Assembly (NCBI RefSeq): GCF_047729875.1
Contig: NZ_CP159826.1
Coordinates: 1,178,001-1,242,000, forward strand
Length of the DNA stretch: 64,000 bases
DNA from: Marimicrobium sp913061115
GTDB taxonomy: Bacteria; Pseudomonadota; Gammaproteobacteria; Pseudomonadales; Halieaceae
Direction: 5' to 3'
This document shows, piece after piece, positions 18,401 through 27,598 of this stretch. Every line of letters begins with the position of its first letter. Within the stretch, counting starts at the first letter, position 1. Below the pieces are notes generated by a model that saw only the letters and a program-made list of their open reading frames with translations, was not told the DNA's origin and made no database searches. Both the position numbers and the translations under genes were made by a program.

Positions 18401-20602
18401 ATGAAAGCCGATCAAATGACCCCTAGTACCAAGACCCAGCGCCACTTCACTTGGTTGTTGTTGGTTGCGGTGGTGATGTTTCTGGCGGCCTGTGATGAGC
18501 GGCCCTGGAATGATCCGCAGTTGCCGTCTCCCGACGGGCTGGCCACTTACCAGTCAATGATTATCTCTACTCCGCCCAAGCACCTCGACCCGGCGATCTC
18601 CTATGCCTCAGACGAATCATTGTTTACGATGCAGATTTATGAGCCACCTCTGACTTACCATTTTCTCAAACGTCCCTACGAGCTGATTCCAGGCGCATTG
18701 GTCTCCTTGCCAGAGGTGAGCTATCTTGATTCTTCAGGCAATGTGGTGAATGAGGACGATGAGTCAGTAGCCTTTACCCGGTACACCCTGCATTTGCGCG
18801 ATGATCTGCACTATCAGCCTCATCCGGCTTTTGCACTCGACGCATCCGGGCGGCCTGAATATTTGTTTGAGACTGCGGCGGCCGGTGAGCGCTATCACCA
18901 AATTCCGGATTTTCCTCATACGGGTGATCGTCCGGTACATGCCAACGACTATGTCTATGCCATTAAGCGGCTAGCCGACCCGGTCATTGGGTCTCCCATG
19001 CTGGGTTTCATGTCCCAATATATTGTCGGTATGAAGGCGTTTTCCGAGCAAGTGGCTTCTCTGCCCCGTGATCAGTGGCTTGACCTAGACAACTACGCTA
19101 TGGAAGGCCTCGAGGTGGTGGATGAGCGTACGTTGACTATTACGATTATCGGTCGTTATCCACAATTTTTATTCTGGTTAGCGATGCCGTTTTTTTCACC
19201 TGTCGGGCCGGAAGTCGATCAGTTTTATCACAACCCAGGCTTCGTCGATCGTAATCTCACCCTGGACTGGTGGCCGGTCGGTTCCGGACCATTTCTTATG
19301 GCCAGCAATGATCCCAACAGCGAAATTATACTGGAACGTAATCCTAATTACCGGGACGATTTTTTTCCATCAGAGGGCGAGCCGGGGGATTTAGAGGCAG
19401 GGTTTTTGGCGGATGCTGGTAAGCCTATTCCTTTTGTGGACCGTGCGGTTTTTCGAATTGAAAAAGAGTCGTTGTCGCAGTGGACCAAGTTTCTACAGGG
19501 TTACTATGATCGCTCAGGAGAGGTCCACAGCCAGCCCGCTGGGCTATTCGATCGAGCCTTCCAGATCGGTGCCAATGGGGTGGAGCTTGCGCCAGAATTG
19601 AAAGAACACAACATCACTATGTCGCCGGATGTGCAGCCGGCTGTTTATTATTACGGATTCAATATGCGTGATCCGGTTGTAGGTGGCTACACCGAGAAAA
19701 AACGGAAGTTGCGACGGGCTTTACAGATTGCCTTCCGAACGGAAGATTACCTCAATATTTTTTACATGGGCAATGGTATCGTAGCCGAAAACCCTATTCC
19801 TCCGGGCATTCCTGGTCATTTGGAGGGTGAGGCCGGAATGAACCCCTATGTCTACGATTGGGTAGATGGCGTGGCGCAGCGAAAATCGGTCGAATACGCC
19901 CGGCAACTGCTAGCGGAGGCGGGCTACCCCAATGGCCGTGATGAGATTACCGGTGAACCGTTAAAGATTTTTCTAGATGTTCAGAGTCAGGCGATCAACA
20001 ACACTCTGATGACTTGGATTGTCCGTGTGTTTTCACAGATTGGTGTGCAGGTGGAATTTCGTCCTGCTGATTTCAACCGAACACGGGAGAAAATGCTGAC
20101 CGGGAATACGCAGATATTCTCATTCGGTTGGTCGGCTGATTATCCTGACCCGGAGAATTTTTTGTTTTTGCTCTATGGACCAGAGGGCCCTCTGGAATGC
20201 GGGTGCGATGGTGCTAATAATGGCAACTACGCTAACGAGGAATATGATAGTTTATTCCGTCAGATGCGCATTTTACCGCAGGGACCTGAGCGCGATTCAC
20301 TCGTCGCTCGAATGGTCGAGCTGTTCCGTCATGACGCGGTGTGGCTATTTGCCTATTACCCCACGGAAATATTCTTGAATAACAGCTGGGTGCATAACAA
20401 TAAGCGCCACGGTATTTCTAGAGCCACATTAAAGTATGTTCGAGTCGAGCCTGACGAGCGAGCCAAAATGCAGAACCGTTGGAACCAACCGATTACGAAA
20501 CCCCTTTACGCGGCGGCTCTCATTTTAGTCGCATTGGCGTTGCCCGGAGTCATTGCCTATCGCCGTCGTCAGAAAGCGACTGCACGGCACGCACAGGAAT
20601 AG
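18401..20602 (+). CDS. Oligopeptide ABC transporter, substrate-binding lipoprotein
   Basis: A 733-residue periplasmic solute-binding protein of the OppA/DppA (SBP family 5) type that would deliver peptides to the permease encoded next. A signal peptide (residues 15-30) ends in the lipobox FLAAC, with the acylated Cys at about 31. Conserved segments include AYAIKRLADP-like and FGWSADYPDPENFLFLLYG. It is longer than usual (500-620 residues) and ends in a hydrophobic helix (about 705-722) followed by an RRRQK tail, unusual for a binding lipoprotein. The ATG at 18416 is a possible alternative start. It is first of four tightly packed genes. Confidence 0.88.
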   Translation: MKADQMTPSTKTQRHFTWLLLVAVVMFLAACDERPWNDPQLPSPDGLATYQSMIISTPPKHLDPAISYASDESLFTMQIYEPPLTYHFLKRPYELIPGALVSLPEVSYLDSSGNVVNEDDESVAFTRYTLHLRDDLHYQPHPAFALDASGRPEYLFETAAAGERYHQIPDFPHTGDRPVHANDYVYAIKRLADPVIGSPMLGFMSQYIVGMKAFSEQVASLPRDQWLDLDNYAMEGLEVVDERTLTITIIGRYPQFLFWLAMPFFSPVGPEVDQFYHNPGFVDRNLTLDWWPVGSGPFLMASNDPNSEIILERNPNYRDDFFPSEGEPGDLEAGFLADAGKPIPFVDRAVFRIEKESLSQWTKFLQGYYDRSGEVHSQPAGLFDRAFQIGANGVELAPELKEHNITMSPDVQPAVYYYGFNMRDPVVGGYTEKKRKLRRALQIAFRTEDYLNIFYMGNGIVAENPIPPGIPGHLEGEAGMNPYVYDWVDGVAQRKSVEYARQLLAEAGYPNGRDEITGEPLKIFLDVQSQAINNTLMTWIVRVFSQIGVQVEFRPADFNRTREKMLTGNTQIFSFGWSADYPDPENFLFLLYGPEGPLECGCDGANNGNYANEEYDSLFRQMRILPQGPERDSLVARMVELFRHDAVWLFAYYPTEIFLNNSWVHNNKRHGISRATLKYVRVEPDERAKMQNRWNQPITKPLYAAALILVALALPGVIAYRRRQKATARHAQE

Positions 20603-20604
20603 TT

Positions 20605-21582
20605 ATGCTGACCTATATTATTCGACGACTGTTTTACGCCATCCCTATTTTGCTGGGTGTTAATCTGCTGACGTTTACGCTATTTTTTGTGGTGAATTCC
20701 CCTGACGATATGGCGGTCTCCCAGCTGGGAGCGAAATATGTGACACCCGAAGCTATCCAGTCATGGAAGAAAAAAAATGGCTATGACAAGCCGCTTTTTT
20801 ATAATCCTGACGCTGCTGGCAGTGGTGCTGTGACGGAAACGATTTTCTTTGCCAAGTCACTCCGATTGTTTGCATTTGACTTTGGTCGATCTGAGAGCGG
20901 GCGCGATATCACCACTGACATATCCACGCGCATGTGGCCAAGCTTGGCGGTGGCGGTGCCGAGCTTTGTAGTGGGTATCTGGGTGAATATTTGTGTCGCG
21001 CTACTGGTAGTGATGTTCCACGCCACGCGACTGGATCGCTGGATCGTGTTTGTATTCGTGGCGATGATGTCGATTTCTTATTTGTTTTATATTATCGGGG
21101 GACAATATCTTGTGGCCAAAACTTGGCGGCTGGTACCTATTTCCGGTTTTCATGCCCATGGACAGTTCTGGAAGTTTTTAATCTTGCCCGTGCTAGTCGG
21201 TGTTGTGGCGGGTATTGGGTCTGGAGCACGCTGGTATCGCACGCTATTTTTGGAGGAAGCAAACCAAGACTATGTGCGCACTGCGAGAGCGAAGGGCGCC
21301 AGCGAGATCCGCATCCTTTTTAGGCATATATTGCCTAACGCACTGATCCCCATCCTTACCGGCATTGTAGTGTTGATACCGTCGCTGTTTATGGGTGGAC
21401 TGTTGGTGGAATCGTTTTTCGGCATCCCGGGCCTAGGCAGCTATATGCTTGATGCCATCAAGTCGCAGGACTTTGCCATCGTTCGCAGTATGGTGTTTAT
21501 AGGCTCCATCCTGTACATCATCGGACTTATCCTTACTGATATTTCCTATACCTGGGCTGATCCTAGGTTGCGGTTGGATTAG
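20605..21582 (+). CDS. Oligopeptide ABC transporter permease (OppB/YejB type)
   Basis: A 325-residue inner-membrane permease. The N-terminus MLTYIIRRLFYAIPILLGV is typical of the DppB/OppB family, and the cytoplasmic EAA loop reads DYVRTARAKGASEIRILFRHILPNA (about residues 225-250). The start at 20605 follows an AGGA site and lies 2 bases after the stop of the binding-protein gene. A longer frame upstream overlaps that gene and is not needed. Confidence 0.92.
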   Translation: MLTYIIRRLFYAIPILLGVNLLTFTLFFVVNSPDDMAVSQLGAKYVTPEAIQSWKKKNGYDKPLFYNPDAAGSGAVTETIFFAKSLRLFAFDFGRSESGRDITTDISTRMWPSLAVAVPSFVVGIWVNICVALLVVMFHATRLDRWIVFVFVAMMSISYLFYIIGGQYLVAKTWRLVPISGFHAHGQFWKFLILPVLVGVVAGIGSGARWYRTLFLEEANQDYVRTARAKGASEIRILFRHILPNALIPILTGIVVLIPSLFMGGLLVESFFGIPGLGSYMLDAIKSQDFAIVRSMVFIGSILYIIGLILTDISYTWADPRLRLD

Positions 21583-21585
21583 CAG

Positions 21586-22956
21586 ATGAAGCCCTTGCTG
21601 CTCTGGTCCGACGTATTGATTTATTTATTGGTACTGGCGCTGTGCCTGTTTTTCCTGCGGTTGCGGCGCGATCCCCAGACACGAGAGCACTGGCGGCGGG
21701 TATTTAGCACACGCCTAGGTATGGTGACTTTCACGCTGATTTTGGTCTATGTCGGTATAGCACTGCTCGATTCGCTGCACTTCCGTCGAGCGCTGGAGCC
21801 CGTTGAAGGAGCGCAAAGTAGTGAGGTCTTTTACAATAATCAGGTCACCAGCGCTCTGGATGTAATGCTGGTGGGGATGGGTGAGCGCTTTGAGCGCACC
21901 TACTCTGCGCCCTTTGCACTGAAGTCCTTTGCGAAAGAGAACATGAAGGATGAAAATGGCCTGTTATACAGAGATTTTCCCCTACTCGAGCATGCGGGAC
22001 GCCATCTTTCAAAACCCGCAGAGCGCTGGGCAGATGTTGTTGCGAGGACCCTCTGGGCGCTGGTCTGTGGCCTATTGATCTCGGCTGTATTGGTCGGCGT
22101 GCAATGGGCTTTTTTGCGCCGTAGTTCACTGCCCTGGTATGCCTCATGGGGGACACAGACGGCCGTCATCTGTTTGGCGGTGTGGCTGGTGCTTATCAGT
22201 CGTTACTACCATGTATTGGGCACCGATCGTGGTGGCGTCGATGTGGCCTATCAGAGTATCAAGGGTGTACGCACAGCCGTGCTATTGGGTACGTTGGCTA
22301 CGCTGATTATGCTGCCCATTGCGGTTACTCTTGGTGTGATGGCAGGATATTTCAAGGGCTGGGTGGATGATGTAGTACAGTATCTCTACACCACCATGAG
22401 TTCCATCCCGGGTATTTTACTGATCGCCGCTTCTGTACTGTTGTTTCAGGTGTATATCGACTTGCATCCGGACTTCTTTTCTACCGGTATGGAAAAAGCC
22501 GATGCGCGATTTATTGCTCTGTGTTTTATTTTGGGTGTCACCAGTTGGTCGTCTCTTTGTCGTTTGATCCGCGGAGAAACACTGAAGATCAGTCAGCTGG
22601 AATTCGTCCAGGCCGCGCACGCTTTCGGCGTGAGCCACAGCCGTATCGTGACGCGTCACATATTGCCCAATGTCGTTCACATTATTTTGATTACCTTTGT
22701 ACTTGATTTCAGTTCGCTGGTATTAGCAGAGGCGGTGCTGTCCTATATTGGGGTGGGCATTGATCCTGCGATGGGCAGTTGGGGCAATATGATTAACAGC
22801 GCTCGATCTGAATTGTCTCGTGAGCCTGTCGTATGGTGGACACTCAGTGGGGCGTTCTTCTTTATGTTTGTACTAGTGCTGGCAGCCAATCTGTTTGCGG
22901 ATTTGGTGCGTGATGCTTTTGATCCGCGTACCGGATCAGGGGTGGCTCCCGCATGA
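21586..22956 (+). CDS. Oligopeptide ABC transporter permease (OppC/YejE type)
   Basis: A 456-residue inner-membrane permease. The core (about residues 225-445) is a regular DppC/OppC domain with the EAA loop FVQAAHAFGVSHSRIVTRHILPN. The N-terminal 220 residues contain extra helices (about 8-25, 45-60, 155-175 and 185-205) and a periplasmic loop, making it about 150 residues longer than standard OppC. It lies 3 bases after the OppB-type gene and overlaps the ATPase gene by 4 bases (ATGA). Confidence 0.9.
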   Translation: MKPLLLWSDVLIYLLVLALCLFFLRLRRDPQTREHWRRVFSTRLGMVTFTLILVYVGIALLDSLHFRRALEPVEGAQSSEVFYNNQVTSALDVMLVGMGERFERTYSAPFALKSFAKENMKDENGLLYRDFPLLEHAGRHLSKPAERWADVVARTLWALVCGLLISAVLVGVQWAFLRRSSLPWYASWGTQTAVICLAVWLVLISRYYHVLGTDRGGVDVAYQSIKGVRTAVLLGTLATLIMLPIAVTLGVMAGYFKGWVDDVVQYLYTTMSSIPGILLIAASVLLFQVYIDLHPDFFSTGMEKADARFIALCFILGVTSWSSLCRLIRGETLKISQLEFVQAAHAFGVSHSRIVTRHILPNVVHIILITFVLDFSSLVLAEAVLSYIGVGIDPAMGSWGNMINSARSELSREPVVWWTLSGAFFFMFVLVLAANLFADLVRDAFDPRTGSGVAPA

Positions 22957-24584
22957 CGGGGCGGTCTACTGTTGTTATGCAGGTACAGAATCTCAGAGTG
23001 AAAGCGCTGGAGACGGGTGACACCATACTCAATGGCGTCAGCTTCGAGTTAAAGGCTGGCGAGATATTCGCGCTAGTCGGTGAGTCGGGTAGTGGTAAAT
23101 CGGTGACCTCTCTTGCGGCGATGCGTCTGTTGCCGACGGCTCTGGGGATCACCGGTGGCGAGGTTCGGGTTGCGGGCTTGGATCTGTTGGAGCTGCCAGA
23201 AGCGGATATGCAGACAGTGCGCGGTGAGCGTGTGGCGATGATTTTCCAAAATGCCATGTCTGCCTTGAATCCAGTACAGACGGTCGGTGAGCAGGTCGCT
23301 GAGACCCTACGTTTGCACACATCCTTAAGGGGCGGCGCTCTTCGGCAGAGGGTTATGCAATTATTTGCAGAGGTAGGTATCCAGAGCCCAGATGAACGCT
23401 ATGGCTTCTACCCACACCAGTTATCGGGGGGACAACAGCAGCGCGTGATGATTGCGATGGCGCTAGCCTGCGAGCCCGATATTCTCATCGCTGATGAGCC
23501 TACGACTGCACTTGATGTGACTATTCAGCAGCAGGTGTTGGCGCTGATCAGAGGCTTGACCCGCTCGCGCCAGTTGGCGGTGTTGCTGATCACGCACGAT
23601 ATGGGCGTGGTCAGAAATACGGCCGATGAGGTCGCTGTTATGTATCGCGGCGAAATTATCGAGCGAGCGCCAGTGGATGCTTTTTTTCGCAATCCCAAAG
23701 AGGCCTACAGCCGCAGACTGATTGAAGCTTTGCCAGACCTTACAGATTTCCACAGTACCTTTGAAGGTGAGGCGTTGTTGCAACTGGATGATGTCAAAGT
23801 ACACTTTCCGATTCGCAAGGGTATTTTACAGCGAGTCTCAGATTACGTTCGAGCTGTCGATGGCGTGTCGCTCAGCATTGGTCGGGGAGAGACCTATGCA
23901 CTGGTGGGTGAGTCCGGGAGTGGCAAGTCGACTCTCGGCCGTGCCATCCTGAATCTTGACCGAATTTCGACAGGTAAAATCACCTTCCAAGGCGTCCCGA
24001 TACAGTCACTAAATCGACGAGCCTTACTACCATACCGTAAGAAAATTCAGGTGATATTTCAGAACCCCTTTTCTTCTATGAATCCGCGTCTCACTGTAAG
24101 AGAAATTATTCGTGAAGGTGTGGATAGCCTTATGGGCCTGCCCGTTGCAGAACGCGAACAACGTATAAGCGCGTTATTGGAGCGCGTACAACTGGGTGCT
24201 GAGTTTAGCCAACGTTATCCGCATGAACTGTCCGGCGGTCAGTTGCAGCGCGTCGCCATAGCGAGGGCGCTGGCGGTGGAGCCTGAATTGATTATTTGTG
24301 ATGAGCCTACCAGTGCGTTGGATGTTTCCATCCGTGCAGAGGTATTGGAGTTGCTGCAGGAATTACAGAGCGAGTTCGGCGTCTCCTACCTTTTCATTAC
24401 GCATGACCTGTCTATTGTTCCCGGCCTGGCACATCGGGTGGGTGTGATGCAGTCGGGCAGGTTGGTAGAGCAAGGTACGACTGAGGAGATTCTGACGCGC
24501 CCGCAACACCCCTATACTCGGGCCCTGTTAGCGTCAGTGCCACGGGTTGATGCAGCGTGGTCAACAGACAGTATCGCGGAGTAA
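22953..24584 (+). CDS. Oligopeptide ABC transporter, fused dual ATPase (OppDF/YejF type)
   Basis: A 543-residue protein with two complete ABC ATPase domains in one chain. Domain 1 has Walker A GESGSGKS (about residues 46-53), signature LSGGQQQR (about 158) and Walker B ILIADEP (about 178). Domain 2 repeats them as GESGSGKST (about 318), LSGGQLQR (about 426) and LIICDEP (about 445). One fused chain replaces the separate OppD and OppF, as in YejF. It is last in the operon. After it, 230 bases hold only a 19-codon frame and a small hairpin at the stop codon. Confidence 0.93.
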   Translation: MTGRSTVVMQVQNLRVKALETGDTILNGVSFELKAGEIFALVGESGSGKSVTSLAAMRLLPTALGITGGEVRVAGLDLLELPEADMQTVRGERVAMIFQNAMSALNPVQTVGEQVAETLRLHTSLRGGALRQRVMQLFAEVGIQSPDERYGFYPHQLSGGQQQRVMIAMALACEPDILIADEPTTALDVTIQQQVLALIRGLTRSRQLAVLLITHDMGVVRNTADEVAVMYRGEIIERAPVDAFFRNPKEAYSRRLIEALPDLTDFHSTFEGEALLQLDDVKVHFPIRKGILQRVSDYVRAVDGVSLSIGRGETYALVGESGSGKSTLGRAILNLDRISTGKITFQGVPIQSLNRRALLPYRKKIQVIFQNPFSSMNPRLTVREIIREGVDSLMGLPVAEREQRISALLERVQLGAEFSQRYPHELSGGQLQRVAIARALAVEPELIICDEPTSALDVSIRAEVLELLQELQSEFGVSYLFITHDLSIVPGLAHRVGVMQSGRLVEQGTTEEILTRPQHPYTRALLASVPRVDAAWSTDSIAE

Positions 24585-24814
24585 CGCGATGAATATCGGT
24601 AGTCTGGACGATGCCATGGTGCCGTTGCTATGTGGCGGATTGGGGTGAGCCTGCGATTGTCTGGCGGTGATATTGGCTAGCGCCAGCAAATCTGTTGGGT
24701 GCGATGGGGTCAAACCGATGAAACTTCCACTGATCTAAAGTAGAATAGCCCGCTTTCGTGATTGGGTAGCTGTATCAGCTGCATCCTATAGAGACTAACC
24801 CAGAGAACTACAGT

Positions 24815-25924
24815 ATGAAGAACTACACCATCGCCCTGTTGGCGGGAGACGGGATTGGCCCTGAAATCATGCACGAGGCAGTGAAAATATTTCGCCTGAT
24901 AGAAGAGCGTAACGATGTCACATTCACCTTGATTGAAGCAGATTTTGGTGCCGCGGCGTATTTCAAGTGCGGCCATCCTTTTCCCGACGAGACCAAGGCG
25001 ATTTGTGATGAAGCCGATGCCATCATCAAGGGCCCGATCGGCCTGAGTCATGAAGAGTCGAAAAAAATTCCGATCGATATGCAGCCAGAGCGGGGCGCAC
25101 TATTACCCCTGCGTCGGCGCTACAATACTTTCGCTAATTTCCGTCCTGTGTCGCTGCCGAAGGCTCTCGCACATTTTTCTCCGTTAAAGCCTGAGATCAT
25201 CGGCGAGGGCATCGATTTAGTCATGGTGCGTGAACTGGTCGGTGGCTTGTACTTTGGTGACAAGGAAGTCGGGGTGAATGAAAAAGGCTTGCGCTATGTT
25301 AAGGAGACCTTGGAGTACGACGAGGAACAGATTTGCCGCATCATGCATGAAGCATTGCGGCTATCAATGCGCCGTAAAAAAGTACTGCACAATATCCATA
25401 AAAGCAATGTTTTAAAGTCCAGCGTTCTATGGAATGAGGTGTTGGAGGAGGTTGCTGTGGAATATCCGGAGGTAGAGATCAAACACATCCTAGTCGATGC
25501 GGCTGCCACACAGTTGTGCCTCAACCCGGGACAGTTTGATGTCATGGTAATGGAAAATATGTTTGGCGATATATTGAGTGATCAGGGCGGCGGTATTCTG
25601 GGTTCTCTGGGCTTGATGCCTTCTGCGTGTAAGGGGCCTGAAAAAAGTTACTACGAGCCCTCGCATGGCTCTGCACCTGATATCGCCGGGCAGAATATTG
25701 CTAATCCCTATTCCATGATTGGTTCTGTTGCCATGATGTTGGAGGATAGCTTTGGCATGGTGGAGGAGTCGAAAAATGTCTGGACAGCGATGCAGAGTGT
25801 GTTTGCTGATGGCTACTCGACGCCGGATCTATCTAAGCCAGGCAGCGGTGTGAAAATGATTAAAACCGCCGAGTTCGGCGATAAAGTGGTCGCGGCGCTG
25901 AGGGCAATGCCAGCAGTGGTCTAG
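24815..25924 (+). CDS. Isocitrate/isopropylmalate dehydrogenase family protein (LeuB-like)
   Basis: A 369-residue NAD(P)-dependent beta-decarboxylating dehydrogenase. It starts with IALLAGDGIGPEIM, contains the substrate-binding ...VRELVGGLYFGDKEV stretch (about 138-150), a catalytic Lys in HKSNVLKSS (about 193-201) and the metal-binding GDILSDQGGGILGSLGLMPSA followed by YEPSHGSAPDIAGQNIANP. These support a 3-isopropylmalate dehydrogenase. No leuC or leuD is nearby; instead an isopropylmalate-synthase-like gene converges on it. A role in leucine or in a related 2-oxoacid elongation is inferred. Confidence 0.8.
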   Translation: MKNYTIALLAGDGIGPEIMHEAVKIFRLIEERNDVTFTLIEADFGAAAYFKCGHPFPDETKAICDEADAIIKGPIGLSHEESKKIPIDMQPERGALLPLRRRYNTFANFRPVSLPKALAHFSPLKPEIIGEGIDLVMVRELVGGLYFGDKEVGVNEKGLRYVKETLEYDEEQICRIMHEALRLSMRRKKVLHNIHKSNVLKSSVLWNEVLEEVAVEYPEVEIKHILVDAAATQLCLNPGQFDVMVMENMFGDILSDQGGGILGSLGLMPSACKGPEKSYYEPSHGSAPDIAGQNIANPYSMIGSVAMMLEDSFGMVEESKNVWTAMQSVFADGYSTPDLSKPGSGVKMIKTAEFGDKVVAALRAMPAVV

Positions 25925-25927
25925 TGT

Positions 25928-25960
25928 CCCAGTACGCATGAGAAACATGATACTACTGGG
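25928..25960. terminator. Hairpin between convergent leuB-like and leuA-like genes
   Basis: CCCAGTA and TACTGGG form a 7-bp stem around a 19-base loop that itself holds CATG...CATG. It sits between two converging stop codons and could end both transcripts, but there is no T-run on either side. Confidence 0.35.
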
Positions 25961-27494
25961 CTGATGAGCGTTCGTGCAACTGCAAATTGATGATCCGTAG
26001 CGCAGCCAATATGCTGGCAAACACCTGGTTAGAGTGCACTCCCCGGGTTTTCGTTTCCTGCCCATCGCAGTCCCAGGTAATAACACACTCTGTTAATGCA
26101 TTGGTGTGGCCGCCCCTGGGGATACGCACCTCGTAGTCCGCCAGTTTCGGTAATGCATAGTTTTTTGACGCCATGATTTCATTCATGGCGTAGATAAAGG
26201 CATCAAAACCGCCGTTCCCCGAGCCGGTAGCCTGCTGTATGTCTCCATCAACATCGACACGTATACTCACCGTCGAGTTTAGGTTTAGTTCGCTGGTGAC
26301 AGAGCAGTGCAATAGTTTGATGTGGTGATAATTCTTGCTTTCAAGTACCTCGGCGATGATAAAGGGGAGGTCTTCGGTCGTGATCAGTTCTTTCGAGTCA
26401 CCCAGCTTAACAATTCTCGCCAATACCCTTTGTTGGTTTTCTTCGGACAGCTTCAGCCCCAGTGCTTCGAGATTTTTGGTCAGCGATGCTTTGCCGCTCA
26501 TCTTGCCCAATGCGTAACTGCGGGTGCGGGAGAAGCGCTCTGGGCTGAGTCGGGTCTTGTAAAGACCGCCTTTGCTGTCTCCATCTGCGTGAATGCCTGC
26601 CGTCTGCGTGAATACGTCGGCCCCGACAATGGGCGCATTTGCGGGTACTCTTTTGCCAGAGAAAGATTCAACCATAGTACTAAGTTGTACGATGTAGCTT
26701 TCATCGATTGACAGGTCGATGTCCATCTTGTCGCGCAAAACGACACTGATTTCAGCCATTGATGCATTGCCGGCTCGTTCTCCCAGGCAATTGACGGTGC
26801 AGTGTATGGAGTTCACTCCGGCTCGAACCGCAGCCATAACATTGGCAGTTGCTAGGCCGTAATCGTTGTGGGGGTGAAAATCGAACTGTTGTTCCCGATA
26901 GCGTGCTGTCATATCGCTGAGGCTGTCGAAGACCTCTTGGGGCGCCATAACGCCCAGGGTATCGGGCAGCATGAAGTGACGTATCCCGCAATCTTTCAGC
27001 TGATCCATCATTGTGTAAACATAATCACGGCTGTTCATGTAGCCGTTCGACCAGTCCTCGAGGTACGCATTGACCTGCAAACCTTTTTCCAGCGCGTAGT
27101 TTACGGTTTGCAAGATTTCAGTTACGTGCTGATCGAGTGTCTTCCCTAACTGCTCCCTGCAATGCTTTTCACTGCCTTTGGTCAGTAGATTGATTACCTG
27201 ACCACCGGTTTGCAGAATCCAGTCAACACTCTTGGTGTGATCGACAAAACCCAGCACTTCAATTCGGTCACCTAGCCCTTGTTCCTTGGCCCATTGATTG
27301 ATACTGGAAACCGCTTCCATTTCCCCTTGAGATACCCGTGCCGATGCAACTTCAATGCGATCGACTTTGAGCTGTTTTAACAGTGCGCTAGCGAGATTCA
27401 CTTTTTCCTCAGGGGAAAAGGAGACTCCTTGGGTTTGCTCCCCGTCGCGCAGAGTGGTGTCCATCAGCTGGATATGTCGTTGTGTCTTGCTCAT
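25953..27494 (-). CDS. Alpha-isopropylmalate synthase-like protein with regulatory domain
   Basis: A 513-residue acyltransferase of the HMGL family. The catalytic TIM barrel begins with MDTTLRDGEQTQGVSFS (about 11-27) and includes the metal site FHPHNDYGLATANV. The linker holds TQTAGIHADGDSKGG. The C-terminal part (about 385-505) matches the LeuA dimer regulatory domain that senses the end product. The whole chain looks more like the 2-isopropylmalate/citramalate synthases of Bacteroidota than like the usual proteobacterial LeuA. I chose the ATG at 27494, which has a GGAAA site and aligns with family starts. Confidence 0.8.
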   Translation of the reverse strand: MSKTQRHIQLMDTTLRDGEQTQGVSFSPEEKVNLASALLKQLKVDRIEVASARVSQGEMEAVSSINQWAKEQGLGDRIEVLGFVDHTKSVDWILQTGGQVINLLTKGSEKHCREQLGKTLDQHVTEILQTVNYALEKGLQVNAYLEDWSNGYMNSRDYVYTMMDQLKDCGIRHFMLPDTLGVMAPQEVFDSLSDMTARYREQQFDFHPHNDYGLATANVMAAVRAGVNSIHCTVNCLGERAGNASMAEISVVLRDKMDIDLSIDESYIVQLSTMVESFSGKRVPANAPIVGADVFTQTAGIHADGDSKGGLYKTRLSPERFSRTRSYALGKMSGKASLTKNLEALGLKLSEENQQRVLARIVKLGDSKELITTEDLPFIIAEVLESKNYHHIKLLHCSVTSELNLNSTVSIRVDVDGDIQQATGSGNGGFDAFIYAMNEIMASKNYALPKLADYEVRIPRGGHTNALTECVITWDCDGQETKTRGVHSNQVFASILAALRIINLQLHERSSAQ

Positions 27495-27598
27495 ACGGTT
27501 TCCGTCAAAAACTGTGGCCACTGCATGCATGACCTCACACTAATCTAGAAGTATGTCTTGATTGGCCGCGCTTGTACAATCGTGATCCTGTTAATTCG

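Noticed and set aside
24589..24648. 19-codon frame right after the transporter ATPase
   Set aside because: Too short to support, no motif; probably chance.
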